DNA of 18,318 bases from Deltaproteobacteria bacterium (GTDB taxonomy: Bacteria; Desulfobacterota; Syntrophia; Syntrophales; UBA2192): assembly GCA_026388445.1 (NCBI GenBank), contig JAPLJU010000168.1:1-18318 (forward strand), given 5' to 3'. The first letter of the stretch is position 1. The number at the start of each line of letters is the position of its first letter. Under the pieces are notes generated by a model. The model did no database searches. It had not been told where the DNA came from and worked only from the letters and a program-made list of their open reading frames with translations. Below are positions 1 to 6,142 of the stretch, one piece after another. Both the position numbers and the translations under genes were made by a program.

Positions 1-284
1 TCCAGATCCCCTTTGAAACGGATCTCTGCGAGGTAACCGATCAGGTCTTTCGAAAATCTCTCGCTCGCCGCAAGGTATTTCAGCTCCTCATCGGAGAATT
101 TCAAATCTTCGAGAAATTCGATGACCGATTCGAGTCCCGCTGCCACGAAGAATCCCCTCTGATCAGGCATGGTGCGTATGAAGAATTCAAAGACAGCGGT
201 CTCGTGCATCTGCCGATCCAGGTAACCCTGAAGCATGGTGAACTGATAGAGGTCTGTCAAGAGGGGACTTGTTTTTGGGTGCAA
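1..284 (-). CDS. pncB: Nicotinate phosphoribosyltransferase, N-terminal part (runs off the left edge)
   Basis: Only the first 94 codons are in the window. The family converts nicotinate and PRPP to nicotinate mononucleotide in the NAD salvage (Preiss-Handler) pathway, in the cytoplasm. The N-terminus has the family signature SPLLTDLYQFTMLQGY (residues 6-21), then a VFEFFIRTMP strand and FFVAAGLESVIEFL, all typical of the PncB/NAPRTase N-terminal domain. I place the start at a TTG (284..282) because the family motif begins just after it and GGAG lies 7 nt upstream; the first ATG (236..234) would cut into the conserved TDLYQFTM motif. It is transcribed divergently from the gene at 532. The PRPP-binding and catalytic parts lie outside the window and cannot be checked. 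Confidence 0.9.
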   Translation of the reverse strand, partial: MHPKTSPLLTDLYQFTMLQGYLDRQMHETAVFEFFIRTMPDQRGFFVAAGLESVIEFLEDLKFSDEELKYLAASERFSKDLIGYLAEIRFKGDL

Positions 285-449
285 TGCCTTTCTCCCTGTG
301 GAAAAAGCGTGCAAACGCTTCGATCCATTGGTCTCTCTGAATGGACGAAGGATAAATGATCCTTGCGGCAATTTTCAAGGAAAAAGGTTTGAAATGAGGC
401 GCCGGCGGAAAAGGATTGTCATCGGCAGGATCGATTGCTCAATAATGAC

Positions 450-478
450 TTGAATTGGGGGCCTGTTCTCATTACAGT
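450..478 (+). promoter_or_regulatory. Possible sigma-70 promoter for the gene at 532
   Basis: TTGAAT (450-455), a 17-nt spacer and TACAGT (473-478), each 4/6 to consensus. It is the best-spaced pair in the divergent intergenic region. The -10 overlaps a perfect inverted repeat at 475-490. Low confidence: both boxes are weak. Confidence 0.3.
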
Positions 479-490
479 GAGCTCTCACTG
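475..490. repeat. 7-bp inverted repeat, operator-like
   Basis: CAGTGAG, 2-nt spacer, CTCACTG: perfect 7-bp arms. It lies about 40 nt upstream of the gene at 532 and overlaps the candidate -10 box, so it is placed as an operator would be. No T-run follows, so it is not a terminator. Confidence 0.4.
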
Positions 491-531
491 AAGCAAGGCG
501 TTACCTTAAACAATCATCGTGAAAGCAAACC

Positions 532-1332
532 ATGGCACTTCAATTGATACAGGCGGTCCGCTCCATCCTGGAGCGCGTAACAGAATTGACGGGTAAAAGC
601 ATCGATTTTGTCGAGCAGGCGGAGCTACCTGTCCTCGCCATGATGAGGATGGCGGGGGAGGACTCACCGCATCACCGGCTTTTTTTCAAGATGGATCACG
701 ATGAACTCGTCAACCATGTCATCGCGAACGAATGCGGCCATATCCTGAGGATTTACAGCGCGCCGGAAGAAAAAAGGCTCATCCCTGTGGCGAGTCAGAA
801 AACCCTCGGAAGTTATACCGGTGAAGTGGAAGCCGACATCAGACGGTTGTATCAATTTTATCCCCCGGAAAAACTGATGAACCTCGTCATGCTCTGGTAC
901 GAAAGTGTGCTTTACCAGTTGACGAAGATGCCTTCGGATATCATGATTGAAAAATGGCTCCACCGGGAGTATCCAGATTTGATACCGATTCAGTTGAGGG
1001 CCATCGGGGAGCAGAATGAAAAAGCCATCGCCACGCTTGCCGTCGATATCCGAAAAACCATGCCCGGAAGGATATACGATGCCTGCAATATCATGAACTA
1101 TGTCTATTTCAACATCTTGGGAAAAACATTCGATCTCAACTATGTGGAGCCCTACAGATTCACAAAGTACTTTGCCCAAGGGGAAGAGCTGATATCCCTG
1201 ATGGAACGGATCGAGATGGACAGTCACGAAGGCGATGTCCTGGTCATCAATGCGTGGGCGAAATTTTTTCATTTTTCCGACTGGTTCGAGTGGACACCGC
1301 TCGGAAAGGTGCCGAGACAGCACCTGCATTGA
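532..1332 (+). CDS. Unrecognised 266-aa protein with a metallopeptidase-like NECGH motif
   Basis: I do not recognise the family with certainty. The protein is soluble, with no signal peptide or membrane segment. Residues 56-73 read DHDELVNHVIANECGHIL-R: NECGH at 66-70 sits in a helix-like stretch and resembles the HExxH zinc motif of gluzincin/ImmA-type peptidases, but with Asn in place of the first His, so classical zinc binding would need another ligand such as H62. The rest is alpha-helical in character, rich in Tyr and Trp, with no repeats. The ATG at 532 has no clear Shine-Dalgarno. The gene is monocistronic: divergent from pncB, and ended by a strong terminator before the convergent alanine dehydrogenase gene. 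That it is a real gene is well supported by length and context; the peptidase link is only inference. Confidence 0.8.
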   Translation: MALQLIQAVRSILERVTELTGKSIDFVEQAELPVLAMMRMAGEDSPHHRLFFKMDHDELVNHVIANECGHILRIYSAPEEKRLIPVASQKTLGSYTGEVEADIRRLYQFYPPEKLMNLVMLWYESVLYQLTKMPSDIMIEKWLHREYPDLIPIQLRAIGEQNEKAIATLAVDIRKTMPGRIYDACNIMNYVYFNILGKTFDLNYVEPYRFTKYFAQGEELISLMERIEMDSHEGDVLVINAWAKFFHFSDWFEWTPLGKVPRQHLH

Positions 1333-1346
1333 TATGGTTCAACATG

Positions 1347-1383
1347 CGCGGGGCAGGATGATGGAAATTCTGCCCCTTTTTTT
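1347..1383 (+). terminator. Rho-independent terminator of the gene at 532
   Basis: GGGGCAGGAT (1350-1359) pairs with ATTCTGCCCC (1367-1376) around a 7-nt loop, with one G-T pair, and is followed directly by seven T (1377-1383). It lies 17 nt after the stop codon, in the gap before the convergent alanine dehydrogenase gene. Confidence 0.9.
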
Positions 1384-1433
1384 ATCTCAAATCCATTCCA
1401 GGATTCTAAACATCGGGCTTCAGGCGGCGGAGG

Positions 1434-2543
1434 CTATATCAGCCCCTCGAGGGGTGTAAAAGGCAGACCGAAGGCTTCCGCGACGGTCCCGTAGGTGATT
1501 TTACCGGCATGGATATTCACACCCATGGCCAGGGCGTGATCTTCCCTGACGGCCCGGCGAAGGCCTCCGTTGGCCAGCTTGACGATGTAGGGCAGCGTGG
1601 CATTCGAGAGGGCATGGGTGCTTGTACGGGGAACGGATCCGGGCATATTGGTAACGCCGTAGTGGATGACGCCGTCAATAAGATAGACAGGGTCGGAGTG
1701 GGTTGTCGGCCGTGTCGTTTCAATGCATCCCCCCTGATCTACGGAGACATCCACGACGACACTGCCGGGTTTCATGTTCTTGATCATGGATCGTGTCACG
1801 AGCCTTGGGGTCCGGGCACCTTTGAGCAGGACGGCGCCAACCAGAAGATCCGCCTGGCTCACCGCTTCAGCGATGTTCAAGGGATTGGAGCTCAGCGTCT
1901 TAAGGCGGCCCTGAAGGGTTTCTTCCAGGTGAACGAGACGATCGATGTTCACATCCAGAACAATGACCTCGGCTTCCATGCCCAGGGCGATGCGCGCTGC
2001 ATGGGCGGCGACCGTTCCTGCTCCGATGATGGTAACCACGGAAGGCTCTACACCCGGTACGCCCCCCATCAATTTACCCGCTCCCCCGTTCACCTTTTCG
2101 AGATAATGAGCGCCGATCTGCACGGCGAGCCGTCCTGCAACCTTGCTCATGGGTTTCAGAAGGGGCAGTTGACCATCGGGTTGTTCCACTGTTTCGTAGG
2201 CGATGCCTGTCAATCCGCACTTCATCATTTCCAGGGTCAGGTCCCTGTCCGCCGCGAGATGGAGATAGGTAAAGAGAATCAGGTCCGGATGGAGAAACTC
2301 GTATTCTTCCGGCTGTGGTTCTTTCACCTTGTCGACCATCTCGGCTTTCCATGCATCGGAAGCGGACGGGACAATCTCAGCACCCGCAGACCGGTATTGC
2401 TCGTCGGAAAAACCGCTGCCAAGCCCCGCGCCCGACTGGACGAAGACACCATGCCCGTATTCGATCAGCTGGCAAACGCCTCCGGGCGTCATGGCGACCC
2501 GGTATTCGTTGTCCTTGATTTCTCTGGGCAACCCGATACGCAT
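1434..2543 (-). CDS. ald: Alanine dehydrogenase
   Basis: Catalyses NAD-dependent reversible deamination of L-alanine to pyruvate and ammonium in the cytoplasm. At 369 aa it matches the family length (about 370). It starts MRIGLPREIKDNEYRVAMTP, the family N-terminus, and shows the substrate residues R15, K74 (VKEP), the catalytic H95 (TYLHLA) and D269 (DVSVDQGG). The Rossmann loop is GAGTVA (174-179), with D197 (VLDVN) at the end of beta-2, which fits NAD rather than NADP. I chose the ATG at 2543 because AAGGAGG lies 8 nt upstream; an in-frame GTG at 2552 overlaps that ribosome-binding site. It is convergent with the gene at 532. In an anaerobe it would link amino-acid degradation to pyruvate and NADH. 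Confidence 0.96.
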   Translation of the reverse strand: MRIGLPREIKDNEYRVAMTPGGVCQLIEYGHGVFVQSGAGLGSGFSDEQYRSAGAEIVPSASDAWKAEMVDKVKEPQPEEYEFLHPDLILFTYLHLAADRDLTLEMMKCGLTGIAYETVEQPDGQLPLLKPMSKVAGRLAVQIGAHYLEKVNGGAGKLMGGVPGVEPSVVTIIGAGTVAAHAARIALGMEAEVIVLDVNIDRLVHLEETLQGRLKTLSSNPLNIAEAVSQADLLVGAVLLKGARTPRLVTRSMIKNMKPGSVVVDVSVDQGGCIETTRPTTHSDPVYLIDGVIHYGVTNMPGSVPRTSTHALSNATLPYIVKLANGGLRRAVREDHALAMGVNIHAGKITYGTVAEAFGLPFTPLEGLI

Positions 2544-2662
2544 GTCGAGCACCTCCTTCTCTTCCCACCCCGCGGAAGGATTTTAGAAAATTGGAATCAC
2601 GCGCCAACACTATTTACTACAATCGTGAGAGACAACAAAAGGGTAAAATTAAAAAATTTTTA

Positions 2663-2691
2663 TTGACAACATCGATGGGGACTTTTAATTT
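2663..2691 (+). promoter_or_regulatory. Predicted sigma-70 promoter upstream of the small ORF and hydrolase
   Basis: A perfect TTGACA (2663-2668), a 17-nt spacer and TAATTT (2686-2691, 3/6) inside an AT-rich stretch of the 2544-2812 gap. A start near 2697 would give a leader of about 115 nt before the ATG at 2813. The rest of that gap shows only AT-rich DNA next to ald; I found no convincing ald promoter in it. Confidence 0.45.
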
Positions 2692-2812
2692 TAACAAACA
2701 AAATGACCCCTGATTACAGGCAGGGTCCAAGCGTATCTTTCTTTCCCCAGGACATGGCATTCTTGTAGACCGTTCATTCCGGGGGAGCGCGGGGATCACC
2801 GGAAGGTCGGCG

Positions 2813-2917
2813 ATGAACTGGTATCAGCTTTCTCATGATGAAATTATCAGTCGCTTCCATGAAGTGAAGAGTGCACAACGGACTGAGCATCTGATCCATG
2901 ATGGAGGGCCGCTATGA
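2813..2917 (+). CDS. 34-aa ORF resembling a cation P-type ATPase N-terminus, coupled to the next gene
   Basis: ATG 2813 has GGAAGG 6 nt upstream. The peptide begins MNWYQLSHDEIISRF, which resembles the W-x-x-L-S-x-[DE]-E-[IV] signature at the N-terminus of cation-transporting P-type ATPases (by memory of the family). The resemblance fades after about residue 18, and no ATPase follows. Its TGA (2915-2917) overlaps the ATG of the hydrolase (2914) as ATGA, the usual layout for translational coupling. It may be a remnant of an N-terminal ATPase fragment, or a short leader ORF controlling the hydrolase. That it is translated is inferred from the ribosome-binding site and overlap alone. Confidence 0.4.
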   Translation: MNWYQLSHDEIISRFHEVKSAQRTEHLIHDGGPL

Positions 2918-3717
2918 AACAGTTGTTGTCTTTTATAATGGCCATCACATGTCTTGTTGCGACGGCCGAGGCCAGGCTTCAGACACAGGTTGTGGAGTAC
3001 CGACACGGCGGTGTTGTCCTGGAAGGGTATCTCGCCTACGATGATGCCTTCAAGGGAAAACGACCAGGCGTGCTCGTCGTGCACGAGTGGTGGGGGATCA
3101 ATAATTTTATCAGGGAGAGGACTGAAAATTTAGCGAGGCTCGGATATGTGGCTTTTGCGGCCGACATATACGGCAAGGGCATCCGGACAGCGGATTTCCA
3201 GGAAGCGGCGGCGATCTCGGGAAAGTATAAGAAGGAGCCTGAGCTTCTCCGGGACCGGGCCAAGGCGGGACTCGCAAAATTAAAATCACTGAAACAGACG
3301 GACGGCAAGCGTCTGGCTGCCATCGGGTACTGTTTCGGGGGGACAACCGTCCTGGAGCTTGCCAGGAGCGGCTCCGAAGTGAGAGGTGTCGTGAGCTTTC
3401 ATGGCGGGCTGGCCACGGAGGACCCTGCCGATGCGAAGAATATGAAGGCCAGTGTCCTCGTGCTTCACGGGGCCGATGATCCCTATGTGCCTCCGGAAGA
3501 GGTCAGAAAATTTCAGGATGAAATGAGTCAGGCGGGTGTGGACTGGCAGATGATATTTTACGGGGGGGCGGTGCACAGCTTTACGAATCCCGATGCGGGA
3601 AGCGACAAGACAAAGGGCGCCGCATACCAAGAAAGGGCTGACAGACGTTCCTGGCAGGCCATGAGGGACTTTCTTTACACCTTGCTCAATCAACCGTCAC
3701 AGAAAAAAACGCGGTGA
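2914..3717 (+). CDS. Exported dienelactone hydrolase family protein
   Basis: An alpha/beta-hydrolase of the dienelactone hydrolase (DLH) family, 267 aa. Residues 1-20 form a signal peptide (KQ, a hydrophobic core, then a likely cleavage after AEA), so it probably acts in the periplasm, unlike the cytoplasmic DLH of chloroaromatic degradation. The family elements are in order: VVHEWWG (55-61, with the conserved E58), the nucleophile elbow GYCFGG with C140, the acid D189 in GADDPYV, and H221 in AVHSFTNP, giving a complete Cys-Asp-His triad. The start has GGAGGG upstream and overlaps the stop of the 34-aa ORF. The natural substrate cannot be told from sequence; many exported DLH-like proteins are uncharacterised hydrolases. 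No other aromatic-degradation gene is nearby. Confidence 0.9.
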   Translation: MKQLLSFIMAITCLVATAEARLQTQVVEYRHGGVVLEGYLAYDDAFKGKRPGVLVVHEWWGINNFIRERTENLARLGYVAFAADIYGKGIRTADFQEAAAISGKYKKEPELLRDRAKAGLAKLKSLKQTDGKRLAAIGYCFGGTTVLELARSGSEVRGVVSFHGGLATEDPADAKNMKASVLVLHGADDPYVPPEEVRKFQDEMSQAGVDWQMIFYGGAVHSFTNPDAGSDKTKGAAYQERADRRSWQAMRDFLYTLLNQPSQKKTR

Positions 3718-3802
3718 TGCAATTTCCATTGCGTCGTTGTTGCGTCGTCAGGGCAAGAAATAAAAAGAAGCCCTGTGATCATTTCAGGTACGAGGATCCA
3801 TC

Positions 3803-4090
3803 GTGAAAAGATGTCATCGATGTCAAAAGGAACTGGGTATTACGGACAGGGTGGGACGGGCAGAGACCTGCCCGTCCTGCGGTACCGACCTCAAGAGCTG
3901 CAAGAACTGCGCATTCTATGACACGGGCTCCTATAACCAGTGCCGTGAGCCCCAGGCCGAGAGGGTCCTTGAAAAAGAGCGGAGCAACTATTGCGATTAT
4001 TTTCTCTTCCGGGATTCCTCACGCAACATGCATACGCAGGACAAAAAATCTGACTTCAAAGGCAAGCTTGATTCTCTGTTTAAGAAATAG
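3803..4090 (+). CDS. Small double zinc-ribbon protein
   Basis: A 95-aa cytoplasmic protein starting at GTG, with GAGG 7 nt upstream. It has eight cysteines in two four-Cys sets: C4/C7 with C23/C26 (CHRC...CPSC), then C33/C36 with C47/C64 (CKNC...C...C). This fits two stacked zinc ribbons or one treble-clef plus a ribbon. The remainder is a charged tail ending KGKLDSLFKK. Such conserved small Zn-ribbon proteins occur widely in Desulfobacterota without known function; roles in nucleic-acid or protein binding are guesses. It lies 85 nt after the hydrolase, so it could be co-transcribed with it. No terminator separates the two convincingly. Confidence 0.8.
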   Translation: MKRCHRCQKELGITDRVGRAETCPSCGTDLKSCKNCAFYDTGSYNQCREPQAERVLEKERSNYCDYFLFRDSSRNMHTQDKKSDFKGKLDSLFKK

Positions 4091-4233
4091 AAGCGTCGAT
4101 GGTCAGCGGTCATGCTCTGTTTTACCGGTACGACGGCGGCATGGTTCTACTCAGCCGTTGAAATATTTTTATCAAAACACAGCGACAGTCGTTCGAGTGA
4201 GACAGAAATAAATATTTTTTTTGCAGAAAAAGC

Positions 4234-4262
4234 TTGAAATGTAATTTTATTTCGGCTAAAAA
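4234..4262 (+). promoter_or_regulatory. Predicted sigma-70 promoter for the desulforedoxin-lysine-tail gene
   Basis: TTGAAA (4234-4239, 5/6), a 17-nt spacer and TAAAAA (4257-4262, 4/6), giving a start about 25 nt before the ATG at 4292, which has AGGAGGA upstream. The 4091-4291 gap otherwise shows nothing except AT-rich DNA from about 4160. Confidence 0.5.
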
Positions 4263-4291
4263 TTTCACAGCACACAACAGAGGAGGACCGT

Positions 4292-4543
4292 ATGGCTAAA
4301 GCAAGGAAGGGTGATACATTCACCTGCGATGTATGTGGCCTTGTAGTCGCCGTTGACGAGACGGGTGACTGCGCGGTTGGGGAAATCATTTGTTGTGAAA
4401 TTCCAATGAAGAAAGGAAAGGCGCTAATGAAAGCAAAGAAAAAGGTGGGTGCGAAAAAGGTAGCAAAGAAAAAACCGGCAAAGAAAGTGGTGAAGAAGGC
4501 AAAAGCGAAACCAAAGAAGAAGGTTGCTAAGAAGAAGAAATAA
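4292..4543 (+). CDS. Desulforedoxin-like domain fused to a histone H1-like lysine/alanine tail
   Basis: An 83-aa protein in two halves. Residues 8-39 match the desulforedoxin / desulfoferrodoxin N-terminal domain: C12-x-x-C15 (TCDVCG) and the adjacent pair C34-C35 (IICCEIPM), the four ligands of a rubredoxin-type Fe(SCys)4 centre; C27 is extra. Residues 40-83 are almost only Lys, Ala, Val and Pro in KKA/AKK repeats and end in KKKK, as in bacterial H1/Hc1-like DNA-binding tails. So the sequence shows a redox or metal site joined to a probable nucleic-acid-binding tail. A strong ribosome-binding site (GAGGAGGA) fixes the start, and it has its own promoter and terminator. Function is unknown; binding DNA or RNA through the tail is inference from composition. 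Confidence 0.85.
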   Translation: MAKARKGDTFTCDVCGLVVAVDETGDCAVGEIICCEIPMKKGKALMKAKKKVGAKKVAKKKPAKKVVKKAKAKPKKKVAKKKK

Positions 4544-4590
4544 GAAAGCACCAAAGAACTATTATCTGAATGAGTTGTTAAGTTGGTCAG

Positions 4591-4630
4591 AGAGCTCCGG
4601 TCGTTCAAAGATTCGGGGCTCTTTTATTTT
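4591..4630 (+). terminator. Rho-independent terminator after the desulforedoxin-lysine-tail gene
   Basis: AGAGCTCCG (4591-4599) pairs with CGGGGCTCT (4614-4622), with one G-T pair, and is followed by TTTATTTT. It lies 48 nt after the stop codon at 4543. Confidence 0.75.
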
Positions 4631-4840
4631 GAGAAATGAAATAGGATGGATCATCACGCCCGGGTCTCGATCATTGATCGCGCTCATTTTCAGAAGATCA
4701 GCAGGATAAAACGTACGAGAGCCTCTTCGACCGGCTTTTCATGATTCAGGATATGGAAACGGCGGGAAGGCGCGAAGAGGGTACAGGCAGGGGACAGGAG
4801 GACTCAAAGGGAAAAGCCGTGATTTGGTTGATGTAAATCA
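4631..4840. other. Intergenic stretch without recognisable features
   Basis: The gap between the gene ending at 4543 and bacterioferritin at 5038 is 494 bases. It holds the terminator at 4591-4630, then this stretch, then the promoter and long leader of bacterioferritin. Here I see only short ORFs without ribosome-binding sites and no stable hairpin or repeat. Confidence 0.5.
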
Positions 4841-4869
4841 TTGACTATTGGTGATTATTATTTTATAGA
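4841..4869 (+). promoter_or_regulatory. Predicted sigma-70 promoter of the bacterioferritin gene
   Basis: TTGACT (4841-4846, 5/6), a 17-nt spacer and TATAGA (4864-4869, 4/6). A start near 4876 would give a leader of about 160 nt. TGATTAT-T-ATTTTAT (4852-4866) in the spacer and -10 agrees with a 7-1-7 Fur box at 10 of 14 positions; in such AT-rich DNA this could be chance. Confidence 0.5.
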
Positions 4870-5037
4870 AACGGCCTGTTGAGAAGTAATTCCAAGAATC
4901 TGCGTGATTTTCTCCGGTCTTTTTTTCAGAATCGATCTTGTGATTTTTGCTTTTTCCGGGGAAGGGGTGAACTTTGGGAGGATATCTTTTAGAGGGTTAA
5001 AACATAATCTAAAGAAAATAGATGAAGGAGGTTTTCG

Positions 5038-5460
5038 ATGGCTAGCAAGAAATTATTGGAGTTGATGAACATGTCAATCGCGAGGGAGATTCAAGTTTCG
5101 GTCCAGTATATGTGGCAGCACGTCCAGTGGTCCGGCGTGACGCACTATGCCGTCAAGGACGAACTGAAGAAGATTGCCATAGAGGAAATGAAACACGCCG
5201 AGGCGATTGCTGAAAGGCTCTTCTACCTGGGTGGAATCCCCACGACGAAACCGGATCCTATCTTTGTCGGCAAGACCATTAAGGAGATGCTGAAAAAGGA
5301 CCTGAAAGACGAGGAAGGCGCTGTCAAACTTTACAGACAGGTCGTGACCCTGGCAGAGAAGGAAGGCGATATTACAACGGCACAAATCTTCAAGAAGATT
5401 CTGCAGGATGAAGAGGAGCATCACGACACCTTCCAGGGCCTCCTCGAAGGGATGAAATAA
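5038..5460 (+). CDS. bfr: Bacterioferritin-like iron-storage protein
   Basis: A ferritin-like four-helix protein that oxidises Fe(II) at a di-iron centre and stores it in a cytoplasmic cage. All six ferroxidase ligands of bacterioferritin are present, one position earlier than in E. coli Bfr: E17, E50, H53, E93, E126 and H129 (EMKH and EEEHH). M51 matches the axial haem ligand Met52 of Bfr, so haem binding is possible. At 140 aa it is about 15-20 residues shorter than typical Bfr, ending in the fourth helix region with little or no fifth helix. The ATG is preceded by AAGGAGG. It is a single-gene unit with its own promoter and terminator. A catalase-free oxygen-defence role beside the iron and rubredoxin proteins is plausible. 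Confidence 0.9.
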   Translation: MASKKLLELMNMSIAREIQVSVQYMWQHVQWSGVTHYAVKDELKKIAIEEMKHAEAIAERLFYLGGIPTTKPDPIFVGKTIKEMLKKDLKDEEGAVKLYRQVVTLAEKEGDITTAQIFKKILQDEEEHHDTFQGLLEGMK

Positions 5461-5514
5461 ACATAAGAGATCGTCCCTCACCGTTCGCACTTAAGGAACA
5501 AGACCGTAAGCATA

Positions 5515-5551
5515 CGAAGCCCACCTGATGAGGTGGGCTTCGCTCGTTTTT
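5515..5551 (+). terminator. Rho-independent terminator of bacterioferritin
   Basis: A perfect 11-bp stem, GAAGCCCACCT (5516-5526) with AGGTGGGCTTC (5531-5541), around the tetraloop GATG, extended by a C-G pair; TTTTT at 5547-5551. It lies 55 nt after the stop codon. Confidence 0.85.
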
Positions 5552-5652
5552 CAGCCCAGATGAACATGACTGATAAAGGGGAGGCATATGGGATGCGGCT
5601 TCCATACCGCCCGGGCATGGAGCCCCCTTTTGTTTCCATCAACAAAAATTAA

Positions 5653-5684
5653 TTTGACAAATAATATTTTGTATGCCAAATAAT
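5653..5684 (+). promoter_or_regulatory. Promoter and palindromic operator of the MarR operon
   Basis: TTGACA (5654-5659) is a perfect -35. AATAAT (5679-5684, 5/6) is the best -10, at a long 19-nt spacing. The 28 bases 5653-5680 form an imperfect palindrome, TTTG...CAAA, with 10 of 14 base pairs symmetric about 5666/5667; its core is ACAAA-6 nt-TTTGT. It covers the -35 and spacer just 21 nt upstream of the marR start, as expected for an autorepressing MarR protein. Confidence 0.6.
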
Positions 5685-5701
5685 TTTGAGGAGTGGTTCT
5701 T

Positions 5702-6142
5702 ATGAAAAAGGACGACCGATTGATTTATCTCATCTTTACCGCCCAGCAGAAGCTGAGGACTTACATGAAAAACGTCCTGGTAAAGGAAAATGTCAAGGTG
5801 ACGACAGCCCAGGCGGGGATCCTTTTTCTCCTCAAGCAGAAAAACGGACAGTCGATGAGCGCATTGAGCCAGGTATTGTCTGTTGACAATTCGACCTTGA
5901 CGGGGCTGATCGACCGTCTGGAAAGGTCAGGTTTTGTCCGGCGAAATTCCAATCCCGGCGACCGACGGGCCTTGAATATCGATATCACCGACGCTGGCGT
6001 CAAGGAACTGGAAAAAGCCAAGGCCGTCATCCGGAGGATCAATGAAGAAATAAAGGCGGGATTCTCGGAGCAGGAAATGGAATCCTTCAAGAAGGTCCTT
6101 CAGCATTTTACGTTGAAGTTCAACAAAAGTGCCGAGGGATGA
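5702..6142 (+). CDS. MarR-family transcriptional regulator
   Basis: A 146-aa dimeric winged-helix DNA-binding protein. The helix-turn-helix spans about 50-77 (SMSALSQVLSV, then the recognition helix DNSTLTGLIDRLERSG), and the wing is at 80-96 with the conserved D87-R88-R89. Helices at both ends fit the dimerisation domain. MarR proteins usually repress their own operon and release on binding a small molecule; for regulators next to acyl-CoA dehydrogenases that ligand is often an acyl- or aryl-CoA. I chose the ATG at 5702 since GAGGAG is 8 nt upstream; a GTG at 5693 overlaps it. The stop overlaps the start of the next gene (ATGA), so it is the first gene of a four-gene unit. A palindromic operator lies just upstream. 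Confidence 0.92.
   Translation: MKKDDRLIYLIFTAQQKLRTYMKNVLVKENVKVTTAQAGILFLLKQKNGQSMSALSQVLSVDNSTLTGLIDRLERSGFVRRNSNPGDRRALNIDITDAGVKELEKAKAVIRRINEEIKAGFSEQEMESFKKVLQHFTLKFNKSAEG

Noticed and set aside
1509..2666. A 385-codon open frame on the plus strand opposite alanine dehydrogenase
   Set aside because: It is antisense to a fully conserved enzyme; its product is rich in Cys, His and Gly with no family resemblance and no ribosome-binding site.
3750..3776. CAGGGC...GCCCTG hairpin after the hydrolase gene
   Set aside because: Six-bp stem with a 15-nt A-rich loop and no T-run, so not called a terminator.
5566..5652. Short ORF with GGGGAGG inside (M at 5593: MRLPYRPGMEPPF) between the bacterioferritin terminator and marR
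   Set aside because: Only 19-28 codons, no family, no promoter of its own; could be a coincidence of a GA-rich stretch.
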